Source: Straminergon stramineum
Lineage: Eukaryota > Streptophyta > Bryopsida > Hypnales > Calliergonaceae
Assembly: GCA_963920665.1 (NCBI GenBank)
Contig: OY987264.1
Coordinates: 20,936,906 to 21,000,905, forward strand
Direction: 5' to 3'
DNA: 64,000 nucleotides
The notes below the pieces were generated by a model. It was not told the origin of the DNA and did no database searches. It saw only the letters and a list, made by a program, of their open reading frames with translations. Each line of letters starts with the position of its first letter. The stretch's first letter is position 1. This document shows positions 12,284 through 24,769 of the stretch, in pieces. The translations under genes and the position numbers were made by a program.

Positions 12284-12366
12284 AACTTATCAAAATGATG
12301 GATTTTTGTTCAATTTAGAGCAAATTCCTAGAAGCTCAAAAATGGCCTTGGGCATTTAGGGGTTAA
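12284..12366 (+). repeat. Terminal fragment of the TTAA-bounded repeat family
   Basis: About 85 percent identical by eye to 1736-1823, the right-hand end of the element at 367-1819. It carries the same terminal GGCCTTGGGCATTTAGGGG and TTAA. No matching left end lies upstream, where GET1 begins, so the copy looks 5'-truncated or interrupted. Confidence 0.6.
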
Positions 12367-12370
12367 GTGA

Positions 12371-12594
12371 GGCCAAGGAGAATTGACCCCCTCATTGCCC
12401 AATAATTTAAACACTAAATTTTTCTATTTGCAACACATGATAAAATTTGCGAATTTCAAATTCGTATTTGCAATAAGAGGCCCCAAATTAATATGGAGAG
12501 ATGAAGAACTACTAAAAAACATGGCACAAAATAGGGGGCAATTTTTTACAATTACCCTTTTGTGGGGTAATGAGGGGGTCAATTTTCCTTGGCT
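12371..12594. mobile_element. 222-bp MITE with 30-bp terminal inverted repeats
   Basis: 12372-12401 and 12564-12593 are inverted copies matching at 27 of 30 positions; the shared core is AATTGACCCCCTCATT. Outside them, AGGGGTTAA on the left and TTAACCCTTA on the right continue the inversion with a gap, so the true ends may lie farther out. No clear target duplication was identified and nothing is encoded. Family unknown. Confidence 0.65.
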
Positions 12595-15362
12595 AGATCC
12601 ATTAACCCTTACAAAGTGTAGAGATTGTATATCTCTATGTATATTATAGTATATTGGTTGTTACATTAGAGTATGAGGTATGTACTATAATAATGCAAGA
12701 TATACAACATTGGATTGATATTTCAACAATAGGCATCTTTCAATTTGGAAGTAAGTTTTAGAAGGATTTTAGCATCTATAGCTTATCATGCTCAAACAAC
12801 ACCATACACTTGAAATACATGACCATTTTGTAACTTCTAGTATGTGAAGGAGTTGCAAGAATGATCCAAATTGGAAAAGCTATGAATCATTGGATTTGAT
12901 TCAATATGAGCACAAATTTTTGTCACTACCATATTCCTTGATTCATACTCCTTCAATGTCAAATATGTAAAGAAACACCATATTGCAAGTTGCCTAAACC
13001 TTTAAGATTTAAAGGTAGGTCTCTGTTTTCTCAAAAAAATGCACACTAAATCTTATGCACATGATAAGGTGACATTAGTACTAAGTCCTAAAAAAAATAG
13101 AAAAATAAAAGTATGAAACCTACAACTACATTCTAAGGTTCAAAGACCCTCAAATATGTACATTCATAGTCTAACATTGTCCCAAATGCAACACTCATAT
13201 TTGGACCCCAAAGCATCACTTTTCCTAGATGTGGAGTATTAATTACTCAAGATGTATATTTCAAAACATGAAAGTCTGAGAACCTCATACCGGTTTTTCG
13301 TACACCTACTATTGGTTCTTAGTACACCTAGAGGTTTTAGTTTGAAAATTCATAACTATTATTGTCCATATAATACATGCTAAAGTATGTCAAAAACTTC
13401 TTTCAGATGCCAATAAAAATAATTTATGTTTAATAATAGTAATTATGTTTATTTTTTATTAGTGATGGTTATAGGTGTAAGCATCTTAACCCAGAAAGGA
13501 TGCCACGGACATTTAATATCCGATGAATGATAAGGCATTCTTCTATGTAGGACAGAAATTCAACTATTCATCCTTGGAATTAGTGGTGGGAAGTGGAGAT
13601 CTTCTAGAGTACTTTGACTTTAAATGAGTTCTTTAGAGTTTTTTAATACCAATTATTCCCATGGTTTCAAAAATGATGATTTCCAAATGGACCCTCGCAT
13701 CCTTCCAGGATTAAACTATGCTACAAATTTTGAGAGCCTTCCCCTCTGGTTTTTTCCAAATTGTGAAGAGTAACTCATGCGACATGTCAACCCCTCTACT
13801 TATAGGCCCTCAACCTTGCATTTACATAACCTAAACCCTTATAATCATTTCTCAAACAAATCCTATAATATGCTACACTTAGCGTCAAATTTATCTAAGA
13901 CCTTCTTGAAGGCTTGAAGAGATTGCAAGAATGTAGAAGAAAGCACTTAGAATAGACCAATTGCCTCTCCTATAATCAACAAGCCCTTGCCAAATAAGTT
14001 GAGTAAAATGGTTGTGGCACTATGTGATCCCTTAGAAGATAATGTGATTGCAAGCAATCCATATATTCCAAGGAGTAAGACCTCTAATCAAGGGTTTGTA
14101 GATGAATGCATGAATCAAAGTGCAAGTTGTCCAATTAATCCTAGAAGGATAGGACAAACACAAAACATCTGCTTGACAAATGAAAATTGCTCTATAGGAT
14201 GTGAAAATATAGGATTTCATCCATTTTTACTTTCATAATAGGTAATTGGTGAGTCCATTGACACAATTGCCCACAACGATGAGTATGTAGTCCAAATCTT
14301 TGGCAGTGCACAATTCATGCTAAGAAATGATAACCATGTTCATAAATGCTTTGAGGGATATGTTTACAAGGCTTGAAATTTCAAAACTTAGACAATGATA
14401 TTTATAGCTTTTTATGTCACAATTATTTCACAATTTTTATAGTCACAAGGCATCTACTTGGGCAACTCTCTAATATCATATTCATGAGAGGAATAATTGC
14501 AATGAAGATCATAGTTAGACTAATTCTTTTGGGATATATACTAGAGTCTAGCAATACAAAACTTCATTTTTATTAAGATAATTTATTGGTCCATATAAAG
14601 TATGTGATATGTCCATGGCCTTTTTATACATTTATTTTAAATCATGCTTAGATCCATGCCAAAAACAATTGTTGAGCTTTTAGGGAGGTCTATTCTAAGC
14701 CTACCCAAAATAAACAAAGCGAGGTGTTTGACAAAAAAACAAATTCAATACTTGAAGGCAAGAGAAAATACATTTTTATATTTACAATCTAGGATCAACT
14801 CACAAATGTCTCCAATAAATCACAAAAAATAGGAATTGAATATACTAGCCACATGTTAGAGGCTCCAAATTAATTTATAAAACCATCAGTCATAAGGGTA
14901 GTTTTTGTCACACGTGTAGGTTAGTCCTTTTAGGATTAATATTCATTGAGGAAACTTGAAAGATGATTATATTAATGAATGTTGTATATGAATTGATGAT
15001 ATAGATACTTTGGAGGAGCTATTTTTTATTATGATTGTTTAGAATTTAATTTACTATCTCTAGTTCAAACACTTAAGAATGAGTTCACTTTGGATTATCA
15101 AATATGTTTTTTTTGTGAATTTTTGAACTTTTAAAAAGTTTTTTTTAATAACTAGAAAATTACTCATGTGATTCAAAATCTCATAGTTTGCATCACTAAG
15201 ATGAGCTTTGAATATGAAGAGTTACCTTCTCATAAACATTACATTAGGGTGAGTAGACATCTTAGGCATGGTACATATATGAAGTCCAAGCTCAAACTTG
15301 CAAACAATAAACAATATTAAGGCAATGACCTTCAAATACAACTCATGGTTATAATTAGAGAC
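12595..15362. other. AT-rich intergenic DNA, no gene recognised
   Basis: Short frames only, AT-rich throughout, none with recognisable protein similarity. No long direct or inverted repeat was noticed beyond those listed. Confidence 0.55.
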
Positions 15363-15366
15363 TTAA

Positions 15367-16674
15367 CCCCTAAGGGATCATTGTTCCTTGGGGGACAAAA
15401 GAGATTTCGGGTAGGTACCTATAGTCTCAATTTTTTTCCTAATTATTTAAAACTTTTTATGAAGATAGAAAAGTTGATTATCTTCATGGGAATAGAATTT
15501 CTTTTTTCATTTGGTGCCCAGGAACAAAAGTTATGCCCAAATAAGCTCAAAACAAGGGAGAGGGGGCAACAAAATAAATTTCAAAAATTTGAATTTTTTT
15601 ATTTTTTATTTTTTTCCCATATAAGGTAGAAACACCCATTAGCATCCCTGATTCCATCCTTGTACCCTAGATATCACTAAATATGTCCCTAGACTTTAGT
15701 TACTATGTCTTCCATATGTTTAATTCTGATTGGTTGACACATGTGAAGGACACATACTTAACTGTGATTCACTGACAAATGATTTTTGTAGAGTTCAAAT
15801 TTGGGTGCATCTACATGACACATTTAGTGGTCTAGGGAGCCAGCACTTTGAAAAATCTTAGAAATTACATACGACATCCGAAAAAATCTAGTTTTTTTTA
15901 ATATTCATGATTTTCACTTGCTAATACTACAAAAATATAATTTGTAAGGAAAGATGCCTCCAACTATGTTGAATTGCTTATATTGATGCTTTTGGGTGCT
16001 CCCACCTTAGATTATATTTTTTTCTACACGGAAAGCTTTGATTCATTCTATTTGGATTTGTTATGAGAAAGTTATAGACAATCTTGTTTTTCGGGCAATT
16101 AGAGCATCTTCCTAAAAAAATAACTTGTACGATTCATTTCTGAATGCAATTTTTACAATTTTTCAAAAAGAAAAAGGTTCATATGATTTCATTTTCTTTC
16201 AAGAACAATCTCACCATTGGAATTAGTGCATTTTAATTCCATCTTAGAGATATTCATAATTTAAATTTTCCTTCTATCTTGTACCTACTTTTACTTAACA
16301 ATTTTTTAAAGAATAAAAATTATTTTTTTTTGTATTTTCGTTTTTTTCCTAGACTCTCAACTCAATCCTCCACCATAAAGATTTAAAGCTCAAAACTTTG
16401 TAGTGCAAAAAATTAAAGTTAAGAAGGTTCAAAGTCAAATAACCTAGTCCAACAATGTGTGGAAAATTTATTTTCTTCACTTTAAACATAGATATCTTGC
16501 AATCTATAAGGTCAAAATTTCTGAAATTTATTTGACACATTTTCATACTAGTTAGGTGTAAGATCCTATGGTTAGATGTGCAAAAAATAAAATTTTCAAT
16601 TTTTTTACTCTTTGCTCTAAAAATGACAATTTTGAGTGTTTTTCTGCAGAAAAAAGGCCTCAAGCCTTTAGGGG
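15367..16674. mobile_element. TTAA-bounded repeat unit, possible
   Basis: The left boundary is TTAA (15363-15366) followed by CCCCTAAGGG. The right boundary is CCTTTAGGGG followed by TTAA (16675-16678). The terminal match is only about 9-10 bp, so the pairing is tentative. Inside, at about 15880-16010, lies an inverted copy of the repeat found at 22930-23260 and 52590-52920. No coding potential. Confidence 0.4.
15880..16010 (-). repeat. Dispersed repeat 'CATAGTTGGAGGCA', inverted copy
   Basis: Read on the minus strand, this segment holds the order AGCAATTCAACATAGTTGGA, then GTATTAGCAAGTGAAAATCA. The same order occurs on the plus strand at 22930-23260 and 52590-52920. Function unknown, probably a decayed transposable element. 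Confidence 0.55.
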
Positions 16675-17726
16675 TTAAGTTATCCAATATGAGACTCCAA
16701 ACACATTTGCAATCCTATCCTCTTATTGGCAAATAGCTCAAAAAAATGAGAAAGCCTAACAAACATTGAAAAAAAATACTAGTACTCTATTGGTGAATTG
16801 AAAAAAAATTGTAAACTTAAGCAAAAATCTCCAAACAATCTTGAACTTTTGATGCTACCAAAAAAATAAATTAATAAGGATATATTAGGAGCAAATTCTC
16901 AAGAATTCATGTCGGGCAGCTGCTAGTTATTGTTCAGTAGGGGAACCGGGGCTGCCCGAGCCTCTGCCCGGCAAAAACCTTTCGCAGAGGGGAGTGGATA
17001 GCCTCCCACGCTGTGTAACTTATGTCCTTGAATTCTGAAGCTTGTGTCCCGCAAACGGGGCTTGGATTGCGCGTTGGCTTCACCATCTCTATCTCTCTCT
17101 CGGTAAGAATCACGCCTTGCACAATTCCACCATCTTTCCAATTTCTTCGCTTTCCAGTTCGACCTCTCTACATTGGGGCATTGATCACAGAGGTTGCGCT
17201 GTGTGATTCTTTTACAACTGCGTTTGGATTAGGTTAGACACCCCCAGCAAAAAAACACCCAGCAAAAAACTCGCAAGGCTTGGTTTAGATCAACAGTATG
17301 GGGGTTATTCAATGTTGCGCTTTCTGCAATTTTGGATTGCCTGCACTTCTTTTTCACACTCCTTGTCCGTATGGCGAAATTTCGGGATTTGGTTGCCAGC
17401 CAATTCTATCAATCTATTTCCACGATTAATTGAATTGGAACTGTAGAATAGTTTTTTCATGCAGCTGGCTTCAAATTAGGGTTTGAGCTGGCTTCTATTT
17501 GTTTTGGTGGGTATGAAGGAATTGCAGAAATCGTTGCCGAAGTCGTTCCATGCATGGTTTAGGGTGTTCTTGTGTCAGTGACGAAACGAAATTGTTGACA
17601 GAACTCGGAATTCATATCAACTAATAAGCTTTCTGGGTGTGGCAGGGGTTTACGAACCTTTCGGAGAGTTGATTGAATTCCCAGGCCAGATTAGGGTTTG
17701 GAGGGGGCCATTTGCGAGAAGCTGCA

Positions 17727-18650
17727 ATGGCCGCCGCGGGGTTATCAGTGCCAGCAGCGGCAGGCCGACGAGGTGAGCTCTGGCACTCCACGCCGTCGTC
17801 GTCTTCTCCCACATCAACTCGCAGTCAACTTTTCTCTGTCTCAACACGAAGAAGGTCCCACGCCCTTCTTCAAAACGAGCTCTCTTGCTCCTTCATTGGC
17901 AGCAGCTTGCAAAGCTCCATAGCCGGCGAAAGCATGTTCTCCGCTTGGAAATCCCTAGAACGCAACAACAACAACCGCGGTCACCGCGGCGTGGTCACCA
18001 TGGTCATCCCCTTCCAACGAGGAGACGCTCGTCAACAGCCCCCACCAGACTTGCCTTCCTATCTCTTCAATAACCGCATCGTCTTCTTAGGCATGTCTCT
18101 CGTCCCTGCCGTCACCGAGCTCATCATGGCTGAGCTTCTGTACCTCCAGTACGAGGATCCCGAGAAGTCGATTTACATGTACATCAACTCCACGGGCACA
18201 ACGAAAGACGGGGAGAAGCTGGGCTACGAGACGGAAGCCTTCGCCATCTACGACACCATGCGCTACGTGAAGCCTCCCATTTTTACACTCTGTGTGGGAA
18301 ACGCCTGGGGTGAAGCGGCGCTGCTGCTGGCAGCAGGCTCCAAGGGCAACCGAGCTTGTTTGCCTTCGGCGACTATCATGCTCAAGCAACCGATTGCGCA
18401 GTTCCGGGGACAAGCGACGGATATTGATATTGCAAGGAAGGAGGTTCGAAATGTGAAGGAGGAGCTCGTGAGCTTGATAAGCAGACACACGGGGAAGTCT
18501 CCCGAGGAGATTACGGAGGATATTCGAAGGCCGAAGTACTTCGAGCCAGAGGAGGCGGTGGATTATGGCATCATTGACAAGGTTTTGTATGGGGAGGGCG
18601 ACGAGAAGAGGAGTATCGCTTCGGATCTGAAGAAAGCGCAGCTGATTTGA
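17727..18650 (+). CDS. Plastid Clp protease ClpR4-type noncatalytic subunit
   Basis: ClpR subunits are ClpP-fold members of the chloroplast ClpPR core that lack the catalytic triad and serve structurally. The 307-residue protein starts MAAAGLSVPAAAGRRGE; an in-frame ATG at 17673 would add 18 residues and cannot be excluded. The first 80 or so residues are Ser/Arg-rich, as expected of a plastid transit peptide. The Clp fold begins near PPPDLPSYLFNNRIVFLGMS, includes INSTGTTKDGEKLGYETEAF (an insertion seen in ClpR4), and ends SDLKKAQLI, as ClpR4 does. The nucleophile-serine position is replaced (CVGNAWGEAALLL). The coding region has no intron, although a CAG acceptor at 17644-17646 could close a 5' UTR intron. 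ClpR4 rather than ClpR1-3 is judged from remembered family motifs. Confidence 0.88.
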   Translation: MAAAGLSVPAAAGRRGELWHSTPSSSSPTSTRSQLFSVSTRRRSHALLQNELSCSFIGSSLQSSIAGESMFSAWKSLERNNNNRGHRGVVTMVIPFQRGDARQQPPPDLPSYLFNNRIVFLGMSLVPAVTELIMAELLYLQYEDPEKSIYMYINSTGTTKDGEKLGYETEAFAIYDTMRYVKPPIFTLCVGNAWGEAALLLAAGSKGNRACLPSATIMLKQPIAQFRGQATDIDIARKEVRNVKEELVSLISRHTGKSPEEITEDIRRPKYFEPEEAVDYGIIDKVLYGEGDEKRSIASDLKKAQLI

Positions 18651-19500
18651 GCAACCGTATTCTTAAGGTAGAATTTTCTTAGACGGTGCTTTTAGAAGTA
18701 GTGTGACTTCTTTGTGTAGAGCTTTAGGAACTGTGAGGATGATTGTGCTGGTGCCTTCGGGAGCTTAAGTGAATCATAATTTAGGCATTATTTCCTCTTC
18801 ACTTCACTTGAATGGTATTGAGATTTGAGTAACCAGAGTGGGGCTGAATTTGTACAATGGTTCATGTGTGGAATGCTGTCGGTAATAAGAAATTGAAGGT
18901 GTGATTTGAGATTCTGACTTGATCGTGTAACTTGAGCTTCAGACCTGGGTTGCCTTTGACAATTGTCATGCCCAAACAGCCCATTGCACAGTTCCAAGGT
19001 CAAGTGGCTGATATTGACATTGCCGAGAAGGAGGTTCAGAATGTGTAGGAAGAGTTGGTGAGCTCGAGATTCAGACACAATGGTCAGTCTTCGGAGAAGG
19101 TTACTGAGGATATTCAGCGGCCTAAGTAATTTAAGCCGGATGAGGCTGTGGATTATGGCTTCATTGACAAAGTTTCCTCCAGGATGGTGACGAGAAGAGG
19201 AGTATTGCAACTGATCTGAGGAAAGCTCATCCATTTGATTAACTGTGTGCTTGTTGTAGACTTGTTTTAGAAGTCGTCTGGCTACGTTGTGTAGATCTTC
19301 AGGAACTGTGAGGATGATTGGTGCTGATGGTTAACTTTCATGAGCTGAAGTGAAACATAAGTTTGGCATTTTCCCTGTTCACCTGGCTTGAATGGTATTT
19401 ATAGTCGGGTTGAATTTGCCACGGATTGTATAATGTTGAATGCTGATGGTAATGAGCTAGGTGTCGTTCTAGCTCCAGTTGCCTCGTAACTTAGTTGTCT
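18345..19500 (+). repeat. Tandem duplication of the ClpR4 3' half and 3' UTR
   Basis: The segment from about 18345 to 18930 (last third of the coding region plus 3' flank) recurs in direct orientation at about 18945-19500. Noncoding landmarks repeat too: GGAACTGTGAGGATGATTG at 18728 and again at about 19302, and CTTGAATGGTAT at about 18806 and 19389. The event was therefore a DNA-level tandem duplication, not retroposition. Confidence 0.85.
18945..19235 (+). pseudogene. Partial ClpR4 pseudogene
   Basis: Decayed copy of the end of the neighbouring ClpR4-type gene. Recognisable pieces are MPKQPIAQFQGQVADIDIA, EKVTEDIQRPK and PDEAVDYGFIDKV. In-frame TAG and TAA codons interrupt it (after EVQNV and after QRPK), and a frameshift follows FIDKV. 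It lacks the transit peptide and first half, so it cannot make a Clp subunit. Confidence 0.88.
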
Positions 19501-19660
19501 GTGTTACGATTGTGTCAATAAGGTGGGAAGGTAGAGGATACAGACCTGATCATGTTTCCTATAATGACCCATACTTCTGATAAGAACTCATCTATTGATG
19601 CATTTGGTTGCTCTTAATTGCAAGTCATGTGCTTATAAGCATGACTTGGGTAAATGTCTA

Positions 19661-20959
19661 CAATGACCCACAAAACTGTCCCTGTGATGATATTTTGGAC
19701 GAACAATGGGTAAGCTTTATTACAATCTATTTTCATTAAGCTTTCTACATGACAAGGTTTACCACTTGTCTCTTTTTGCATGTGCTTGGGTTGATTCTTT
19801 TTGTGCATCTTCTTCACTGGGATAATTTTGAAGGCCCATGGGAGTGAACCTCATGTGCACAAAAATGGAAGCATAGATCTACTCAAGTCATTGTGAATTG
19901 CTTCATATCTATCTTATTGTGTGTAAAACCATTTGTGTCTCTTTGTTTGTGTTCAACCTCACAAGGAAAGATTACAAGCCATTGTTAGAAGGAAAGCAAA
20001 AATATGTACTTTCCATGTTTTAGAGAGGTTCTAGTGAGAGAGATGTGGCAAAAATTGTAAATGTTAGTAAGACAAGTGTTGGAAGCATTTTCTAGGTGTA
20101 AAACTCTTGTTGGTAGACCATTCAAGATGAGTAGAATAGAGTGGTTTGTTGTAATCAATTTGACTAGAGGAGAGGTAATTAAATAATGCAAGAGACATGT
20201 AAAATAAGTGTTCCAAGTTTACAGAGTAGAGGTGAGTGACATTACTATATGTTGTGCACTTCATAGAGTAGGTTTACACTCATATGTGAAAGAAAAGAAA
20301 CTACCTCTCTCAAGGCAAAATGTTAAGGCTCGCTTAGAGTTTGTAAGGTAGTATTAGTATTGGATTTTTGATGATTGGAGTCATGGGATATTCTCGGATG
20401 AGTCTAAAATTAATTGATTTTCCTCACTTTGGAGAGTTGAGTGTTGGACTCATGATTCATCCATAGAAACTTTCAAAGCAAACTATTATTTTAGCATTGG
20501 GATGGTTCAGTGATGGTATAGGGATCTATGTTTATACATGGACCTAGTATGATACAAAAAATTGAAAGTTGCTTCAATCATCATGGTTATCAAAAACTTT
20601 TGGAAGAATATCTCTATGGTACAATTCATAAATTTAACTTAGGTGTGTCAAAAGTCATCTTTTAGCAAGACAATGCACCTACATACACTCTTCATAGTAT
20701 GAATTAGTGGTTTTCTACCCAACCTTTTAGACTTTTATTTTGGCATGCTCAACTACTAAACATGGATCCCATTGAACACCTATGGATGAGGTTGAAAAGG
20801 AGATTAAATTAGTTTCATGTTCAAATATCTATAAATGTATAATACATCATGATTATTATTTTAGTAAATTTATTGCTTCCCACTTCATGATTTCATTTTA
20901 TCTACATCATGCTCTAAAATTTACATTTAAAATCATTGGGATAGTTTTGAAGGTCATTG
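19661..20959 (+). mobile_element. Tc1/mariner element, complete but dead
   Basis: Both ends are flanked by TA (19659-19660 and 20960-20961), the Tc1/mariner target duplication. The terminal repeats match over about 30 bp: the left begins CAATGACCCACAAAACTGTC and the right, reverse-complemented, CAATGACCTTCAAAACTATC. The 1,299-bp body carries one decayed transposase in the orientation expected for an autonomous element of this size. Confidence 0.88.
19960..20812 (+). pseudogene. Tc1-like transposase pseudogene
   Basis: Recognisable pieces, in order: an N-terminal helix-turn-helix (RDVAKIVNVSKTSVGSI), VGLHSYVKEKKLPLSRQN followed by VKARLEFV, a first catalytic-Asp region IFSDESKIN, a second-Asp region QDNAPTYTLHS, and a third catalytic-residue region DPIEHLWMRLKRRL. 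The order and the IEHLW phrase are diagnostic of Tc1 DDE transposases. Several stop codons and frameshifts break the frame, so it is inactive. Confidence 0.85.
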
Positions 20960-23900
20960 TATGACCACTATAGCTTACAATTGTGAAAGTCATTGTATGA
21001 TAATACAACAAGGTTGCCTACATCCATTTTTGGTGCTCTACAACTTCCCAATTTGAATTTGCATAAGAAATTTATACATAGAGACAAGAAATTTGGTCTC
21101 AACAGTTTTGTCAATTGCCCCTACAGATCTCTTTGCAACCTTGTTATACAATACTATACATCTCACCTAGAAATCATACTTCACTAGTATAAAGTTGCTC
21201 TTAAAGCATGGGCTTGGTGCCTAAACGGGGCCTCTAACACCAAGCTCTAGTGTTCTAAGATTAGCTTTCTACAAGTACATTTATATTTGTTAGATTTTCT
21301 ATCTAGAATGACAAGTAGTATGGATCATTGACCATAGACCATTTGAGACCCTATTATAGAATCATAATTTGTAGCCAATGCCCAACCACATGAATAAAAC
21401 TTCATACCTAAACCATTACTTTTTCCATCAAAATTGCAAGTTCCAAAACCATCACGGTGAATTACAATCAATTTTAGCACATTCAATGAAGTTTCCTATC
21501 TCAATGAATAGAAGATGTAGTTCCCTCAAAGTCCAATCTTAGCATTTTTAGTAAATCTGGTAAAATATAATTCAACAAGTACTTAAACATAGAATGAAAG
21601 CTAGCATGAGAGTTTGTCACCTAGTTCTTCATTCTTTTTTGTTAAGAGAATTGGGATGAATTTTGGAATTCAAAAGTTCCTTTTAATCAAATGCTACTCT
21701 CCCTTTACAAGGAGAATACAAAACTATTAGGTCCTATTTGGAACCTCTAATTACAATATATTGGACAATAGGTACCCATGGGTTAACGATAGCTAAATAT
21801 CAAATCTACATTCATTTAGTTGGGTCATTTATAAACAATAATAGTAAAGAATTTTCATTAGATTAGATGAAATTCATCTTCATCAGAAGACCGTTTCAAG
21901 TTGCTATTGGGAACTAGCCACTATAGGTAGAAATTAAAAATTAAAAAAATTAAATTAAATTAATTAAAATATGAAGAATACTGAAAAAAATATTTAAAAA
22001 ATAATTTATTATTATTATCTAACACGTCGCCTAGCCACATCAACTTGTTGTTGTGGTTGAGTTCCTGTAATTTGAGAACTCGAGGGAATTTGTAGACTTG
22101 TTGACTAAGTGAATTTCATCTAATGTGTACAAATTTGTTGCATTTTGTTGCAAATACACCTAATTTCTTCTAGAATGTACTAGTCAAATCAAGATTTTAT
22201 TTTTAAAATATTTTAAAAATACAACAAAGGTTTAAATTACCTTAAGATTGTTATGCACTAAAAACAAAAATAATTGTTTCTATGTTTGGAAATGCTTGCA
22301 AAATATCACTTACTTAGGGGACTTCTATGCAACTAAAAAATTGACATTTCTTAGACTTAATTTGTACCATAATTGCAATTGTACTAAACAAACAATCATC
22401 CACTTCAATTTCAACTCTACATATTTTAGAATGAATATTCAATAGTACCCCTAATCCTTCAACTACAAGTGTAATATTTTTATGAAAATTAATATTCTCT
22501 AATAAATTAATTTGACTTTCATTATGAATTTCAGCTACATAAAATTTACTTAATCATAATTCCCAAAAATTTACTTAAAAAATGCTCCAATAATTAGCTT
22601 GCTATAGAAAGATAATAGTATAGGTGTTTCTTGCTATTTCCCAATTTGTATCATGTTAATTTTGCATTAGTTATGAACCACGTCACACAAATTCACATTG
22701 AAAACTCAATCTCTAGTTATGGGAATTTCTTAAAACCTCTCACCTAAAAAGAAGAATGCCTTGTGATCACAAAATCCTTGCACTTGAATGTCTAAGGAAG
22801 AAAGAAGTTGACAAAATCAAAGGGTCAATGTATCAAATTTTGAGTGCTACCACAATAACCACAAAACTTCTTGCCAAAGTTACGTCATACGCTTACATGT
22901 TCCTCATGTAATCCATATTGTTTGTCTAACGTGAAAACACTCAAAATTGTCAAAATAAGCAATTCATCATAGTTGGAGGCACCTTTTTTAGGAAAAAAAC
23001 CAACATTTTTGTCTTATTAGCAATTGAAAATCATGAATTTAAAAATAAAATAGAATTATTGGGTAAGACATATAATTACTATGTAATTTTTATGAATTTT
23101 CAAAGTAGAACTCCCTATGCCATTGAAACCATCACATAACTTGGTCATGAAATTGAAATCTTGAGAACCAACAATATCACAATTGTAGTTAAGTATGGGA
23201 ACAATTTAATTGCACTTTTCAAGACACTTTCAATAGAAATCTACTTGTCAAGAATGGGTACACAAATGATTTTGAATGCTTTCACCTTAAAGCTATTTGC
23301 AATTTAAACAAGAGCATGGAGCTTTTGATCCTGCTCATTCGCATACTTGACAAATGTTTCACAATTGTTTGGGTGTTTGTTTCACAGACAAAGCGCCATG
23401 ATGGTGCCTTGCAGGAGGACTGGTCTCTATGGAAATCAATCAGTTGTTGTCAGATTGTAAGAGACTTGTCTACACCATGTTGACGATGGACCTGCCACGT
23501 GTTTATTTCAACAGTCCTTTTTCTTTCTTACTTTTTCTCATGGATTTCCCATAATTATGGGAAACTTTTCAATCTCTGAAATGTTGAATACATGGATTGC
23601 TCCATTCTGTAGTTCCCCAAATCCCTACTGTCAGCTTTGTAAATTTTTGTGTTTCTCACAGCGGAAATTTGAGAAATTACAGTCCCAGAGCTTCAAATCT
23701 CTACTAACTTACTAACAGTGGTTGTGTACGTATCCAAGATCATGTACGTTGAGACCTTATTGCAAAGGGACGTATATCCTGCCATAATTGATCTTTGAAG
23801 ATTCAATTATCATGAATTTGGGTAATGCAAATGTCAATTAAGAGTTAATTCTCGCAGTTGGAAACTCCGAAACGACGATTGAGCATGATGGAAGCTTGAA

Positions 23901-24769
23901 ATTCGATTAATTGTCCTCCCTTACTCAGCAAGATGATATGAATCCGCAGAAATCCGGCATGGAGTCCTCTCGACTCTCAATATCTCTGCCACTCATCACC
24001 TCAAGTCAACACAAGGAAACTGAAGACGCATTACCCAAAGATCGAAATTATAGCAATTAGCTAGAAATTGTACAATTTTACTACCCTGCGGCGCGCAGAA
24101 ATGTCTATTGCACTCCGACAAGGGTCAATTTGTCAGCCAGAATTCAGCACTGGTACAAACTCTCCAGGCCAGGAGCCTTCAGATCGATCAGTTACCATGA
24201 ATTGAATTGACTGACTCACTTGTTTGAAAAATTGCGTTTGATGGAGAACAAACCCAGTTCACTTAATTCCTTCTGCACGCCACCTCTGGCCGGTAGTTCC
24301 ACCGTCAAGCTCCGGATTAGGACTTGTCGGGATTCACGTTATTTGTTCAAGTGCACATCATTGCACGGGCACCGTCTGTGGAAGTTATATGAAGAGTCAC
24401 TCTGATTTTGGTTCGATTGTCGGATACTCACAGCATTGGCGTTTTTCAAGCCGGCAGGTGAATGGAGACCGGGTGCCTGCTGAATTGAATTTTTATCAAG
24501 ATTGAACTGAAGTTCGTGCAAACAAAACTGGGAATTGCAAATCATAAAAAATTTCAGTTAAATTGGCAACTTTTGCACTCCTTAAGGTGAGCAGCTTGAA
24601 AACTTACTTCATGTATACATACTACTGCTAGTCTTAGTTTTTAGAGCTTTCTGCAAATGAATGTCACAACTCTATCTGTCACCCCGAATTGTCTCAATTT
24701 GAGACAAAATTGATGATTGCTTCAGATGGGAGAAGGCTTTTCAAGCATGAAGTTTTTTTTATTTTTTAT
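20960..24769. other. AT-rich intergenic DNA
   Basis: No gene recognised. 22930-23260 is a dispersed repeat copy, listed separately. From about 23300 to 24700 the base composition becomes more balanced, as in the upstream region of the secreted-protein gene at 25403, but no coding exon could be supported there. Confidence 0.5.
22930..23260 (+). repeat. Dispersed repeat 'CATAGTTGGAGGCA', copy 2
   Basis: Aligns with 52590-52920 through a series of phrases: GCAATTCATCATAGTTGGAG, TATTAGCAATTGAAAATC, AGAACTCCCTA and a later TTGTAGTTAA. The copies are diverged and noncoding. A third, inverted copy lies at 15880-16010. Confidence 0.6.
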
